A DNA stretch of 64,000 bases from Microbacterium invictum. GTDB lineage: Bacteria; Actinomycetota; Actinomycetes; Actinomycetales; Microbacteriaceae. A program made the translations under genes and the position numbers. This document shows positions 23,527-32,779 of this stretch, in pieces. How positions within the stretch are numbered: the first letter of the stretch is position 1; every line of letters starts with the position of its first letter. Location of the stretch: assembly GCF_014197265.1 (NCBI RefSeq), contig NZ_JACIFH010000001.1:310001-374000 (forward strand). The letters run 5' to 3'. The notes below the pieces were generated by a model, which had not been told where the DNA came from, searched no databases, and saw only the letters and a list, made by a program, of their open reading frames with translations.

Positions 23527-24462
23527 ATGGCTCACCATGAACACGACGCGCCGACATCCGTGTCAGGCGCCGAGCGGTTGCCGCGCCTCGGAGTGATCGG
23601 GCTCGGGCAGATGGGCCTGCCGATCACTGCGCACCTCGTGCGGGCCGGGTTCGCGACCGCGGTCTTCGACGTCGACCCCGAGCGTGTGCGGATGGCGGGG
23701 GAGGCCGGTGCGGTCGCGGCGCCGGACGCTCACGCGCTCGCCGCGGACGTCGACATCCTGATCACCGTCCTGCCCGGCGCGCCCGAGTTCGCGAGCGTGA
23801 TGAGCGGGGCCGACGGGGCGATCGCACGGCTGCGTGCCGGTGCGGGGTGGCTCGACCTGACGAGCAACGATCCGCGGGTGGCCGAGCACGCGGCATCCGA
23901 ATCCTCGTCTCGTGGCGTGTGGGCGGTCGGCGCTCCGATGGGCGGGGGAGTCGGCAGCGCCGAGACCGGGATGCTGGAGTTCTTCGTCGGTGGGGATGTC
24001 GCCGCCCGGGCGCGGTGTGAGCCGGTGCTCCAGGTGCTGGCGCGGCCCGGTGGCATCCGCGATGCGGGTCCTGCGGTCGCGAGCGGGTACACGGCGAAGC
24101 TGCTCATCAACCAGCTGTGGTTCACACAGGTCGCCGCTTATGCCGAGGCGGCGCTGCTCTGGCGTGCGCTCGGGAACGACCCCGCGTGGTTCGAAGACCT
24201 CGTGACAGGCTCCGCGGCCGACAGCACGTTCGTGCGCGATTATGCCGGGCGGCTTCGGGTGGGGGACTACGCGGCGTCGTTCGGGCTCGACCGCTGCATC
24301 GACGAGATCGACATCGTCAGCGACTTGGCCGATGATCGGCAGACACCGTTCGACGTGGGTCGGGTGATCCAGCGGCTGCATCACGACGCGCTTGACCGGT
24401 ACGGAGCCGTCGACGGCGAGATGCTGGTGGCGAAGATGCTCGAGGAGCGTGCGGGCGGCTGA
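23527..24462 (+). CDS. NAD(P)-dependent beta-hydroxyacid dehydrogenase family protein
   Basis: A 311-residue member of the 3-hydroxyisobutyrate/6-phosphogluconate dehydrogenase-like family. The Rossmann motif is GVIGLGQMGLPI at about 21-32. The substrate loop GAPMGGGVGSAETG is near 137, and the catalytic lysine is in GYTAKLLINQ (about 189-193). All key residues are present. Substrates of the family include hydroxyisobutyrate, tartronate semialdehyde and glyoxylate; which applies here cannot be decided. It follows the broken TOPRIM gene by 30 bases and is not in an evident operon. Confidence 0.85.
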   Translation: MAHHEHDAPTSVSGAERLPRLGVIGLGQMGLPITAHLVRAGFATAVFDVDPERVRMAGEAGAVAAPDAHALAADVDILITVLPGAPEFASVMSGADGAIARLRAGAGWLDLTSNDPRVAEHAASESSSRGVWAVGAPMGGGVGSAETGMLEFFVGGDVAARARCEPVLQVLARPGGIRDAGPAVASGYTAKLLINQLWFTQVAAYAEAALLWRALGNDPAWFEDLVTGSAADSTFVRDYAGRLRVGDYAASFGLDRCIDEIDIVSDLADDRQTPFDVGRVIQRLHHDALDRYGAVDGEMLVAKMLEERAGG

Positions 24463-25083
24463 GTGGCCGGGCGATGACCCTTCAGGCCCCGTACATGCGC
24501 GTGGAGAAGTCGAGCGCTGGTGCGGCGGCGATGCCGACGATCGCGAGGACGATTGCTGCCCCCCACAGCGTGCGTACCCGCTTCGCGGCGGCGACCTCAC
24601 CTCGCAGGATTCCGAATGCCGCTGGGCGAGTGCGCCTGCGGTTGGCCTGGACGCATTGATGACTCCACACAAAGAGAAAGCCCCGACTGTTACCACACAG
24701 CCGGGGCGAGACGAATGAGAAGTTCGCCTATCCCGACCAGCGTATCGCGCGCACCTGTGAAGTGGCCCGGCGTTCGCCTATCGGTGATCTCGATGCGGCA
24801 TCCTGCCGACCGTCGATGGATGGGCGATCGCGCGGCAAATCCGTATTGTCCTCGGCATTTCGACCCGCAGCGCGTGTGCAGCAACGAGTAACGACTCAGT
24901 ACGTCAGGCGCGTATACCTTGAGCACGGTCCGGGAGACGAACGCCGGACCGCTCTTGCAGTTGAAGTAAGACGGAATCGTCCCGCGCCGTGTCCAACAAC
25001 GGCTGACGACGGATCGACAACGTTCGTCCCCATGCAGGCGTCTACGCCCCGCGGCCAGACTCACTACCGACGCAGTGCTGTTG
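24463..25083. other. 620-bp stretch without a supported gene
   Basis: The only structured element is a minus-strand terminator-like hairpin at 24671-24706. A 62-codon minus-strand frame (24482-24670) has one hydrophobic segment, but it begins immediately downstream of that hairpin, starts with GTG and has no ribosome site. Other frames have poor codon use. The stretch sits inside a zone of broken genes and may be debris. Confidence 0.5.
24671..24706 (-). terminator. Orphan minus-strand terminator
   Basis: On the minus strand, a ten-pair stem (24697-24706 with 24680-24689, one G-T pair) is followed by TTTCTCTTT. It looks like an intrinsic terminator, but no convincing minus-strand gene lies immediately upstream of it. 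It is probably the relic of a lost gene. Confidence 0.55.
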
Positions 25084-25521
25084 TCAGTGCTTCGTCAGCT
25101 CCTGGGCCAGCATGACGAGGATGCCGCTGGGGCCGCGTAGGTAGGTGAGCTTGTAGACGTCGCGGTACGTGGCCACGCCGCGCAGGGGATAACAGCCGTG
25201 ACGCGCAGCTACCTCGAGTGCCGCATCGATGTCGTCAACGGAGAACGCGACGCGGTGCATGCCGATCTCGTTGGGGAGAGTGGGCTCCGTTTCGATCGCG
25301 TCGGGGTGCAAGTACTCGAACAGCTCGAGCTGACCGGCGCCATCCGGAGTCGTGAGCACGGCGATCTTCGCGTGATTCCCGTCCAGACCGACAGCCATGT
25401 CAGCCCAGTCACCGCTGATCGTGTCGCGGCCGACCACCTCGAGGCCCAGATCGGTGAAGAATGCGATCGTCGCCTCGAGGTCGCGGACCGCGATCCCCAC
25501 GTTCTCCAGCTTGATCGCCAT
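25084..25521 (-). CDS. VOC/glyoxalase-family protein
   Basis: A 145-residue protein of the vicinal-oxygen-chelate superfamily, which includes metal-dependent lyases, dioxygenases and antibiotic-binding proteins. Two beta-alpha-beta-beta-beta units are visible: MAIKLENVGIAVRDLEATI at the start, and IGMHRVAFSVDDIDAAL near 95. The Glu and His positions fit metal ligands. ATG 25521 gives the canonical N-terminus and is preferred to the longer frame. The substrate is unknown. Flanking DNA on both sides is largely debris. Confidence 0.83.
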   Translation of the reverse strand: MAIKLENVGIAVRDLEATIAFFTDLGLEVVGRDTISGDWADMAVGLDGNHAKIAVLTTPDGAGQLELFEYLHPDAIETEPTLPNEIGMHRVAFSVDDIDAALEVAARHGCYPLRGVATYRDVYKLTYLRGPSGILVMLAQELTKH

Positions 25522-25713
25522 GTTCCGGACAATACCGAGCGGTGTCGAGACCGACAAGGCGGCTCTGACCGCACGAATACGGATCGTGTGGCGGGCGCAG
25601 CGCTCGGGGGAGCGGCCATCCCGCGTCCGCCGGCTCCGGCGTACCGTGGGGCTCGCATCAGTCCGCTCCCGCCGACGGAGCAGACTCCGTCGGCGATCGG
25701 GAAGGAGTTCGCA

Positions 25714-25805
25714 ATGGGGGAGTCATCGAGTGGAACGGATGTGATCTCGGCATCCACGTTCCATCAGCCTGAAGGAGTCTCGGACTGGCGGGTCACGGCC
25801 GCAGG
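25714..25805 (+). pseudogene. 5' fragment of a pterin-4a-carbinolamine dehydratase (PhhB-like) gene
   Basis: ATG 25714 has a strong ribosome site (GAAGGAG). The next codons encode DVISASTFHQPEGVSDWRV, which matches the N-terminal block of actinobacterial 4a-hydroxytetrahydrobiopterin dehydratase-like proteins. After about codon 30 the match ends abruptly. The sequence continues as an antisense copy of an HTH-gene remnant. The histidine-rich catalytic part is absent. This is a truncated gene, not a small intact one. Confidence 0.5.
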
Positions 25806-25942
25806 GCGGGCACCCCTCGCAGGATGTCTCCGGACTGGCAGTCGAGCACACGGCAGATCGCGTCGAGCGTCGAGAACCAGACGGACTTCGCACGGCCGTT
25901 CTTCGGCATCCAGCCACCCGCTGCGAGTGCGCAGGCGGGCAT
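25793..25942 (-). pseudogene. 3' fragment of a small XRE-family HTH regulator gene
   Basis: The minus strand encodes PKNGRAKSVWFSTLDAICRV followed by LDCQSGDILR, the C-terminal half of short Cro/CI-like regulators, in which this segment normally follows the recognition helix (NGRAKAVRFxTLDALC). The N-terminal half of the helix-turn-helix is missing. The first ten codons from the only ATG (25942) are unrelated. Its 3' end runs into the PhhB-like fragment, so both genes were cut at about the same place. Confidence 0.5.
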
Positions 25943-25955
25943 TTAGGCTGTAACG

Positions 25956-26480
25956 ATGCCCGAGAACTCCCCGCTGTCAGATGCTGCAGCGCTCGCTCGT
26001 CGCGTTGAGATCGTGGCGGTGCCGCACGACGATCCGCGGGCAGCGCTGCTGCGCGACGCGCTCGACGAGGAACTGAACGTGCGCTACCTCAGCGCCGAGC
26101 CCGAGTCGCCCGCCGTCTCGGCCGCGCGCGCCGACGCGTTGCGCGTGCACTCCGATCAGCTCGTCGCGACGCTGCTCGCCGTCACCGACGACGGCCACGC
26201 CGTCGGCCACGTGATTCTGCGCCGCCTCGGTGCCGAGTGGGAACTCAAACGGCTGATCGTCGCGGTCGAAGCTCGCGGCACCGGCGCTGGGCGCCGGCTC
26301 GTGCAGGCCGTGATCGACAGTGCCCGCGCGGACGGCGCCACACGCATCATCCTGCAGACGGGTCCGGCACAACCCGAGTCGGTCGCGCTCTACCGCTCGT
26401 TCGGGTTCACGCCGATCGCGGTGTACGAGCCATACGTGGCGACGATGCCGGACTCGCTCTGCTTCGCTCTCGCGCTCTGA
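25956..26480 (+). CDS. GNAT-family N-acetyltransferase
   Basis: A 174-residue acetyl-CoA-dependent N-acetyltransferase. The core spans about 60-165 with motif A reading VEARGTGAGRRLV (acetyl-CoA pyrophosphate loop) and motif B FGFTPIAVYEPY. The N-terminus (about 1-55) is a poorly conserved extension. The ATG is 13 bases from the HTH-gene remnant. The acceptor substrate is unknown. Confidence 0.83.
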   Translation: MPENSPLSDAAALARRVEIVAVPHDDPRAALLRDALDEELNVRYLSAEPESPAVSAARADALRVHSDQLVATLLAVTDDGHAVGHVILRRLGAEWELKRLIVAVEARGTGAGRRLVQAVIDSARADGATRIILQTGPAQPESVALYRSFGFTPIAVYEPYVATMPDSLCFALAL

Positions 26481-26583
26481 GCACGGTTCCTCTGGACGCT
26501 GCGGGATCGTTGCCGGGCAATGGTGAAGCTGACATCGGCGCCCGGCGGCCCTCGCTGGTCCGGCGCGGAGTTATGTTGTTCGC

Positions 26584-28047
26584 ATGAGTGGCGCGGTGCA
26601 AGTGAGCGTGACTCTGGGAAGCCAGTTCGCTCGGGACCTTCCGGAGTTGGCCGTCGCGTGGCAGGCGCAAGAGTCTCTCGAGCCGCGCCTGATGATTCTG
26701 AACGAGCCTTTGGCGGCGGAGCTGGGGTGGAGCCCGGCCTACTTGCGAACCGGCGACGGTGTGCGGCTTCTCATCGGCAACCTGATTCCTGACGGAGCGG
26801 CACCGGTGGCGCAGGCATATGCCGGGCATCAGTTCGGCGGCTACTCGCCGCTGCTGGGCGACGGGCGGGCCCTCCTTCTCGGCGAGGTCGTCGACGCGCA
26901 CGGCCGGCTTCGCGACATCCACCTCAAGGGGTCAGGGCGCACGCCGTTCGCTCGCGCGGGCGACGGACTGGCGGTGCTCGGTCCGATGCTTCGGGAGTAT
27001 GTCGTGAGCGAGGCGATGGATGCGCTCGGTGTGCCGACGACGCGTTCGCTGGCGGTCACCGCGACCGGCCGTACCGTGCCTCGCGAGACGATGCTGCCGG
27101 GCGCAGTGCTCACACGCGTGGCATCCAGTCATCTGCGCGTGGGCAGCTTCCAGTACGCCGCCTCTACCGGCGATGTGGGTCTTCTGCGCCGCCTCACTTC
27201 GCACGCCCTCGACCGTCACTACCCTCAGCTGTCCGGCATGGACAACCCTGCGCTGGCGCTCCTCGAAGCGGTGGTCGCCGCTCAGGCGTCGTTGGTTGCC
27301 CAATGGATGCTGGTCGGCTTCGTCCACGGGGTGATGAACACCGACAACATGACCATCTCGGGGGAGACGATCGATTACGGGCCGTGTGCGTTCATGGACG
27401 CCTTCGACCCCGCCGCCGTCTACAGTTCCATCGACACCGGCGGACGCTATGCATTCGGCAACCAGCCCCCGGTCGCCGAGTGGAACCTGGTGCGCCTTGC
27501 GGAAGCTCTCCTCCCCGTGCTGCACGACGAACCCGACGAAGCGGTCACTCTCGCCGGGAAGGCGCTCGGAGCCTTCCGTCCGCAATACAACGCCGCCTGG
27601 TCGGCGGGGATGCTCGCCAAGCTGGGCCTCGGCGACACGCTTGCCGAAACGGTGACCGCCCCGCTGATCGCAGACCTGGTCGCCCTGATGGCGCCAAGCC
27701 GAGTCGACTACACATCGTTCTTCCGTGCGCTGAGCACGGCGGTCGACGGCGATGGAGAACGTGCGCGTGGTCTGTTCCTCGACCTGGCAGCCTTCGACGC
27801 CTGGGCGCAGCGGTGGAGAGCGCTCGACCCTGACCCCCAGGCGATGGATGCCGCGAACCCGGTCTACATCCCCCGCAATCACCTTGTCGAAGAGGCACTG
27901 GATGCCGCCACCGCGGGGGACATGGGCCCGTTCGAACGCCTCCTCGACGCCGTCACCGCTCCCTACGACGAACGCCCCGGCCTGGAGCGCTACGCCGCAG
28001 CCGCCCCCGATTCCTTCGGCGCGTACCGGACCTACTGCGGAACCTGA
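26584..28047 (+). CDS. selO: SelO (YdiU) pseudokinase-fold protein AMPylator
   Basis: A 487-residue SelO-family protein. SelO has a kinase-like fold with flipped ATP and transfers AMP to Ser/Thr/Tyr of other proteins in the redox stress response. Visible motifs are [19 protein letters not shown] (about 79-97), [15 protein letters not shown] (about 117-131), and [10 protein letters not shown] followed by [10 protein letters not shown] (about 248-270), which hold the metal-binding Asn and Asp. The C-terminus TYCGT has cysteine in place of the selenocysteine of eukaryotic SelO. The length is normal. It is a single gene followed by a GC-rich hairpin. Confidence 0.93.
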   Translation: MSGAVQVSVTLGSQFARDLPELAVAWQAQESLEPRLMILNEPLAAELGWSPAYLRTGDGVRLLIGNLIPDGAAPVAQAYAGHQFGGYSPLLGDGRALLLGEVVDAHGRLRDIHLKGSGRTPFARAGDGLAVLGPMLREYVVSEAMDALGVPTTRSLAVTATGRTVPRETMLPGAVLTRVASSHLRVGSFQYAASTGDVGLLRRLTSHALDRHYPQLSGMDNPALALLEAVVAAQASLVAQWMLVGFVHGVMNTDNMTISGETIDYGPCAFMDAFDPAAVYSSIDTGGRYAFGNQPPVAEWNLVRLAEALLPVLHDEPDEAVTLAGKALGAFRPQYNAAWSAGMLAKLGLGDTLAETVTAPLIADLVALMAPSRVDYTSFFRALSTAVDGDGERARGLFLDLAAFDAWAQRWRALDPDPQAMDAANPVYIPRNHLVEEALDAATAGDMGPFERLLDAVTAPYDERPGLERYAAAAPDSFGAYRTYCGT

Positions 28048-28121
28048 GCCCGCGAGGTCGAGGACGGGTTCTGGCACCGGTCGGCGGGCGACACGCACGA
28101 GTACGTCGCGACAAGTGAGGG

Positions 28122-28616
28122 GTGCTCGTTCGCGTGAGCGGCAGGGGGGCTCGGGGTTCGCGACACCCCGAGCCCCCGGATCTCGACGAAATGCCCTGGG
28201 ACTTCACTCGCCTCGCAACTCGCATCCGCGAGGAGGGTGTGACCGTCTACGGATTCGGAGAGCGCAAAACTCCCGAGTCGTTTCGCAACGCGTGCGACAC
28301 CTTCACCTACCTCGAGGTGCTTGTCGAGGCAGAGGACGAGCCTGTCACGGCGCCGCTGGCGCGTGCGGCGAGTCCGACGCTTCGTCAGGACACGAAGCTT
28401 GTCGCGGGGCTCCGTGCGGCTGTTGCGTCGGCGTCGGGCGAGGACGGCTGGGCGAACCTCGCCGTTGTGGGGTCGCTGATGCGAAAACAGCAACCTGACT
28501 TCGACCCTCGTAACTGGGGGTATGCGAAACTTTCCGATCTGGTGCGGACGATCGGGCTGTTCGGCATCGAGCCGCGGCCTTCTGGCGGCCTCCAGATACA
28601 GAACAAGGCAAAATAG
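28122..28616 (+). pseudogene. 3' part of a NYN-domain nuclease gene with OST-HTH tail
   Basis: From about 28200 the frame encodes DFTRLATRIREEGVTVYGFG, FRNACDTFTYLEVL and a C-terminal OST-HTH/LOTUS-like domain (WGYAKLSDLVRTIGLF). This matches the second half of NYN-domain (LabA/DUF88) RNases. The first half, with the catalytic aspartates, is missing. The preceding 25 codons are unrelated and are crossed by the 13-bp hairpin at 28145-28177, so the nominal start at 28122 is not credible. The remaining fragment could still be expressed as an RNA-binding piece, but I regard it as 5'-truncated. Confidence 0.68.
28145..28177 (+). terminator. GC-rich 13-bp hairpin downstream of selO
   Basis: GGGGGCTCGGGGT (28145-28157) and ACCCCGAGCCCCC (28165-28177) pair perfectly around a seven-base loop. 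No T-run follows, as is common for actinobacterial terminators. It lies about 100 bases after the selO stop and inside the false start of the NYN fragment. Confidence 0.6.
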
Positions 28617-28668
28617 CGAGACCGCCAGCGCCGCCGTATGCGCGTCGCCAGCGCTCGGCCGGAAGGAC

Positions 28669-28791
28669 TCAGCCCTTGCGCGGCTTGATGAACGATCCGT
28701 CGTCAGTGGCACGCTTCTGAGCGCGCTTCTCCTTCAGGGTCATCTGCGGCGCCTTCTTCGCGCTCTTCTTCGCTCCGGTGTCTCTGGCCAT
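28669..28791 (-). CDS. Lys/Arg-rich small protein, 40 residues
   Basis: The minus strand encodes a 40-residue basic peptide that starts MARDTGAKKSAKKAPQMTLK and ends SFIKPRKG. GGGAAG lies about 12 bases upstream of the ATG. It has no hydrophobic stretch and is probably disordered or nucleic-acid binding. The tidy start, stop and typical codon use support a real gene. I do not recognise a named family. It is divergent from the DUF1254 operon. Confidence 0.65.
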   Translation of the reverse strand: MARDTGAKKSAKKAPQMTLKEKRAQKRATDDGSFIKPRKG

Positions 28792-29026
28792 GGTGATACT
28801 CGCTTCCCTTCGTCAGCTGGCGGGTATCCGAGTGACCATATCCCAACGCCATACGAAAGCAAGTCGACGGCCCCCTGGTCGGTACGATCGCCTGGCTCGT
28901 CGGGGGTCACCCGCGCACGTGGAAGTGGGCGGCGGAGGACCCCTCCGCGTAGCGGGCAGCCGACGCGACTTGGCGTCGAGCGCTTCGCCTGCCACGATGA
29001 GAATCGTCGCGCAGGAAGAGGTCCGG

Positions 29027-30457
29027 ATGTCGAATAAGCAGGCTGTCTCGGCGGAGGTGTCGGCGGAGGCGCTGGCCGCGGTGAGCACCCCGGCGAAGGT
29101 CGAGACGCCACTGGGTGCGTTCGAGTTCTTCGATGGGATGCCGCTGCCCGACACCGTCACCAAGGCGTGGGACTCGCTGGATCTCATCCGTGCGGTCGAC
29201 GTGTTCCTGAATGCGATGCCGGGTGCATCGATGGTGGCGATGCGCAACGGATTCCGCAGCATCGGCGGTGATGCCAACCACAAGCTCATCTACACCGATC
29301 CCAAGGCCGACTCGGCCCAGATCGTGCTGACCGCCAACACGGTCACCGCGTACGGCACCAACTTCATCGATCTCAGCGCCGGTCCGGTCGTGGTCGAGGT
29401 GCCGCCGAACTCGCTGTCGTTCGTCGACGACATCTGGCAGCGGTACGTGAGCGACATGGGCAACGCAGGCGAAGACCGCGGTGCCGGCGGCAAATACCTC
29501 TTCCTGCCGCCCGGCTACGACGGCGACGTGCCCGACGGGTACTACGTGCGGCAGTCGACGACGTACTCGAACTGGCTCGTCATCCGCGCACTCGGCGGCG
29601 TCGACGACCTGCTCACCACGCGCATCTACGCGCTCGCCGATGCCGAGCACCCGCCCGAGATGGAGTTCATCGACATGGCGGGGGCGAGCTTTCTCGGCGT
29701 GCATGCGAATGACCGCTCGTTCTACGCCGAGATCGACACGATCGTGCAGGAAGAGCCGATCGGATGCCTCGACCCCGAGCGGGCGGGACAGATCGCCGCG
29801 CTGGGGATCGTGAAGGGAACCCCGTTCTCACCCGACGAGCGGATGCAGGGGAATCTGGATGCCGGTGCTCACATCGGCGGCGCGATCGCCCGCAGCCTGA
29901 CCTACAAGCCGCGCGACCGCAGCGTCTACTACTACCCGGACGGGTCGTGGAAGTCCCCGCTGCTCGGGGGCAGCTACGACTTCCTCCGCGACGGCGTGCG
30001 ACTGCTCGACTCGCGCGCGCTCATGCAGTACGTCGCCACGGGCATCACGCCCGCAATGGCCATCGCCCGTGTCGGCGTCGGCTCGCAGTACGCGTACACG
30101 GCGGAGGACTCGACCGGCGCGTGGCTCGACGGTGGCAACCACTACACGCTGCGGCTGCCGGCGGGCATCCCGGCGAAGACGTTCTGGTCGATCGACATCT
30201 ACGATCCGCAGACCCGTTCGCTGCTGCAGACCTCGAACCCGTGGCCGTCCATCAACAGCTTCTCGGGCGAGATTCCTGCCGAGCCGGGCGGCGACACCGT
30301 CATCCACTTCTCGCCTGAGCGCGGTGAGGGCGAGCAGAACTGGCTGGAGACCGTGCCGGGCAAGGGGTGGTTCGTCATGCTCCGGCTCTACGGGCCTCTC
30401 GAGCCCTGGTTCGACCAGACCTGGCGCCCCGGCGAGATCGAGCGGATCGCCTCATGA
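29027..30457 (+). CDS. DUF1254/DUF1214 domain protein, first of three
   Basis: A 476-residue protein with an N-terminal DUF1254 region (about 35-170) and a C-terminal DUF1214 region (about 350-465; e.g. FWSIDIYDPQTRSLLQT). These beta-rich domains occur together in many bacteria without an established enzymatic activity. No signal peptide or membrane segment is visible, so it appears cytoplasmic. ATG 29027 has AGGAAGAGG upstream; more upstream in-frame codons lack this. Its stop overlaps the next paralogue's possible ATG (ATGA). The three paralogues form one operon. Confidence 0.85.
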   Translation: MSNKQAVSAEVSAEALAAVSTPAKVETPLGAFEFFDGMPLPDTVTKAWDSLDLIRAVDVFLNAMPGASMVAMRNGFRSIGGDANHKLIYTDPKADSAQIVLTANTVTAYGTNFIDLSAGPVVVEVPPNSLSFVDDIWQRYVSDMGNAGEDRGAGGKYLFLPPGYDGDVPDGYYVRQSTTYSNWLVIRALGGVDDLLTTRIYALADAEHPPEMEFIDMAGASFLGVHANDRSFYAEIDTIVQEEPIGCLDPERAGQIAALGIVKGTPFSPDERMQGNLDAGAHIGGAIARSLTYKPRDRSVYYYPDGSWKSPLLGGSYDFLRDGVRLLDSRALMQYVATGITPAMAIARVGVGSQYAYTAEDSTGAWLDGGNHYTLRLPAGIPAKTFWSIDIYDPQTRSLLQTSNPWPSINSFSGEIPAEPGGDTVIHFSPERGEGEQNWLETVPGKGWFVMLRLYGPLEPWFDQTWRPGEIERIAS

Positions 30458-30474
30458 CGACGGGGAGACGGCAC

Positions 30475-31431
30475 ATGGCAGAGCCGATCGTGAACGTGGA
30501 CAACTTCGTGCGGGCTGAGACGGATGCCATGATGTCGGGCCTCCTGAAGCTCACGGGCGAGGTGAATGCGATCTACCATGACCGCACTCTGGGGCCGCTC
30601 GACAACCAGACGGTGATACGGCAGAACCGTGACACCCTCTACTCCGTGGCGATCGTCGACATCTCGGACGGCGCTACGTTCGTGGTGCCCGATGCCGGCG
30701 ACCGCTACGTCTCGGTCATGCTCATCAACCAGGATCATTACATCAACCGGGTGCTCCACGATCCGGGCACCTACGAGCTGACCGTCGATGAACTCGGCTC
30801 GGACTACATCGTGCTCGCCGCGCGCACCCTCTTCAACCCGGACGATGCCGACGACATCGCCGAGGCACACAAAGTCCAGGACGGGATGATCCTGACCGCA
30901 CGCTCCTCGCGGCCGTTCCAGCCGCGGACGTTCGACGGACCGAGCCACAAGACGACCCGCGACGCCCTGCTCACCCTCGCCGCCGGGCTGCCCGGCTATT
31001 CGCGCAGCTTCGGCAGCCGCGACGAAGTCGATTCCGTCCATCACCTGCTCGGCACGGCCTCCGGCTGGGGCGGCCTGCCCGACGACGAGGCACAGTACGT
31101 CTCGATCTTCCCCAAAGCTGCGCCCGGCCGGTACCGGATCACGTTCCGCGATGTGCCCGCCGACGCGTTCTACTCGGTGAGCGTCTACAACGCCGACGGG
31201 TACTTCGAACCCGGGCCGTCCGGGGTGACGAACGTCAACAACGTGTTCGGCGTCCGCAACGACGACGGTTCGATGACCGTCCGGTTCGGCGACTTCGATG
31301 ACGACGAGCCCAACACCATCGCGACCCCGGAGGGCTGGAATCTGCTCATCCGGCTCTACCGTCCGCGGCTCGAAGAGCTCACGTCCTGGCCTGTCCCCGA
31401 AATCGAATCGATCGGAGCCGTCGATGCCTGA
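30475..31431 (+). CDS. DUF1254/DUF1214 domain protein, second of three
   Basis: A 318-residue paralogue, shorter than its neighbours. It has the DUF1254 block (LGPLDNQTVIRQNRDTLYSV at about 35-54) and the DUF1214 block near the end (AFYSVSVYNADGYFEPG, about 237-253). The central region between the two domains is reduced. ATG 30475 has GGGGAGA six bases upstream. ATG 30454, overlapping the previous stop, is the alternative. It overlaps the third paralogue by eight bases. No export signal is visible. Confidence 0.83.
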   Translation: MAEPIVNVDNFVRAETDAMMSGLLKLTGEVNAIYHDRTLGPLDNQTVIRQNRDTLYSVAIVDISDGATFVVPDAGDRYVSVMLINQDHYINRVLHDPGTYELTVDELGSDYIVLAARTLFNPDDADDIAEAHKVQDGMILTARSSRPFQPRTFDGPSHKTTRDALLTLAAGLPGYSRSFGSRDEVDSVHHLLGTASGWGGLPDDEAQYVSIFPKAAPGRYRITFRDVPADAFYSVSVYNADGYFEPGPSGVTNVNNVFGVRNDDGSMTVRFGDFDDDEPNTIATPEGWNLLIRLYRPRLEELTSWPVPEIESIGAVDA

Positions 31432-32779
31432 CACCACGCTGACGGAACTGGCCACCGAGGCGTACCTGTACGGGTTCCCGCTCGTCTTCAACCTCGATCA
31501 GGTGCAGCGCTATGTGAACGACGGCGTCGGCGCCAACGCGGCGGCCCCGTTCAACTCCTTCAGTCATGCCCGCACCATGGCCGGGCCGGCCGACACGTTC
31601 GTCACCATCAACAACGACACGGTCTACTCGATGGCGCAGCTCGACCTCAGCGTGGGTCCCGTGCTGCTGCGCGTGCCCGACACGGCCGGGCGCTACTACG
31701 TGCTGCAGTTCGTCGACGCGTGGACGAACAACTTCGCCTATGTCGGCCACCGCGCCACCGGCACGGCCGCCGGCGACTTCCTGCTCGTCCCGGCCGGGTG
31801 GGCAGGCGATGCGCCGGCCGGCGCGACCGTCATCGAGTTCCCCACGCGTGTGGCGTCGATCGTCGGACGCTGGGCCTGCAGCGGCGCCGATGATCTGGCG
31901 GCGGTCGCTGCGCTCCAGGATGCGACCACCCTGACGCCGCTCGACCCGCAGGCCCTGCCCGCCGGCATCCCGCAGCCCGACGACTCCGGCTCGGAGGCGC
32001 TCGTCTTCTTCGACAAGCTGCGACTGTGGAGCCAGGCGTTCCCCGGCCCCGAGCGCGACCGCGCGCTGCAGGAGAGCCTCACGCCGCTGGGCCTCAACGA
32101 CCCCGCCCGGTCGGTGGGCTCGGCCGATGCCCCGGTGACCGAAGCTGTGACCGAGGCGCACGCCCGCGGCCAGGCGATCCTGCAGAAGGTTCTCCATTCG
32201 GGCGGCACCAGCCCGGTCGTCAACGGCTGGAAACTGACGTTCCACGCGTTCGACTACAACCTCGACTATTTCCAGGTCGGTGCCCTGGACGATCCCGGCT
32301 TCCAGATCACCGACCCGAAGATGCGGATCGTCGAGCGGGCCGCTGCCGCCGCCGGCGGCCTCTGGGGCAACCACGCGTACGAGGCGGCGTACATCATGAC
32401 GTACGTCGACGACCAGGGGGAGCAGCTCACCGGCTCGCGCACCTACACCCTGCACCTGAAGCCCACGCCGCCTGTCGGCGCGTTCTGGTCGCTCACGATG
32501 TACGACGTGCCGAACTTCTTCATGGTCGACAACCCCATCGACCGCTACTCGATCGGCGATCGGACGGCCGGCATCGTGCACGAGGACGACGGATCGCTCG
32601 TGATCACGATCAGCCACACCGAGCCGGCGGATGCCACGGCACGCGCGAACTGGCTCCCGGCACCGGCCGGCGACTTCCGCCCGGTCCTGCGCATGTACGA
32701 ACCCGGCCCCGAAGTGCTCGACGGAACGTACGAGACGCCGGCCATCACGCGCGTGGCGCGGCAGCGGATCGAGCACTAA
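31424..32779 (+). CDS. DUF1254/DUF1214 domain protein, third of three
   Basis: A 451-residue protein of the standard DUF1254-DUF1214 layout. The first domain starts near residue 10 (ATEAYLYGFPLVFNLDQVQR) with TFVTINNDTVYSMAQLDLS near 65. The second ends with FWSLTMYDVPNFFMVDNPI near 355. Overlapping ORF ends (eight bases with the previous gene) imply translational coupling. Its stop overlaps the stop of the convergent SLC13 transporter gene. The operon contains no other type of gene, so the function of the triplet is open. Confidence 0.87.
   Translation: MPDTTLTELATEAYLYGFPLVFNLDQVQRYVNDGVGANAAAPFNSFSHARTMAGPADTFVTINNDTVYSMAQLDLSVGPVLLRVPDTAGRYYVLQFVDAWTNNFAYVGHRATGTAAGDFLLVPAGWAGDAPAGATVIEFPTRVASIVGRWACSGADDLAAVAALQDATTLTPLDPQALPAGIPQPDDSGSEALVFFDKLRLWSQAFPGPERDRALQESLTPLGLNDPARSVGSADAPVTEAVTEAHARGQAILQKVLHSGGTSPVVNGWKLTFHAFDYNLDYFQVGALDDPGFQITDPKMRIVERAAAAAGGLWGNHAYEAAYIMTYVDDQGEQLTGSRTYTLHLKPTPPVGAFWSLTMYDVPNFFMVDNPIDRYSIGDRTAGIVHEDDGSLVITISHTEPADATARANWLPAPAGDFRPVLRMYEPGPEVLDGTYETPAITRVARQRIEH

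Noticed and set aside
24482..24670. A 62-codon minus-strand frame with one hydrophobic stretch
   Set aside because: It begins immediately downstream of a terminator, uses GTG, lacks a ribosome site and has no recognisable relatives.
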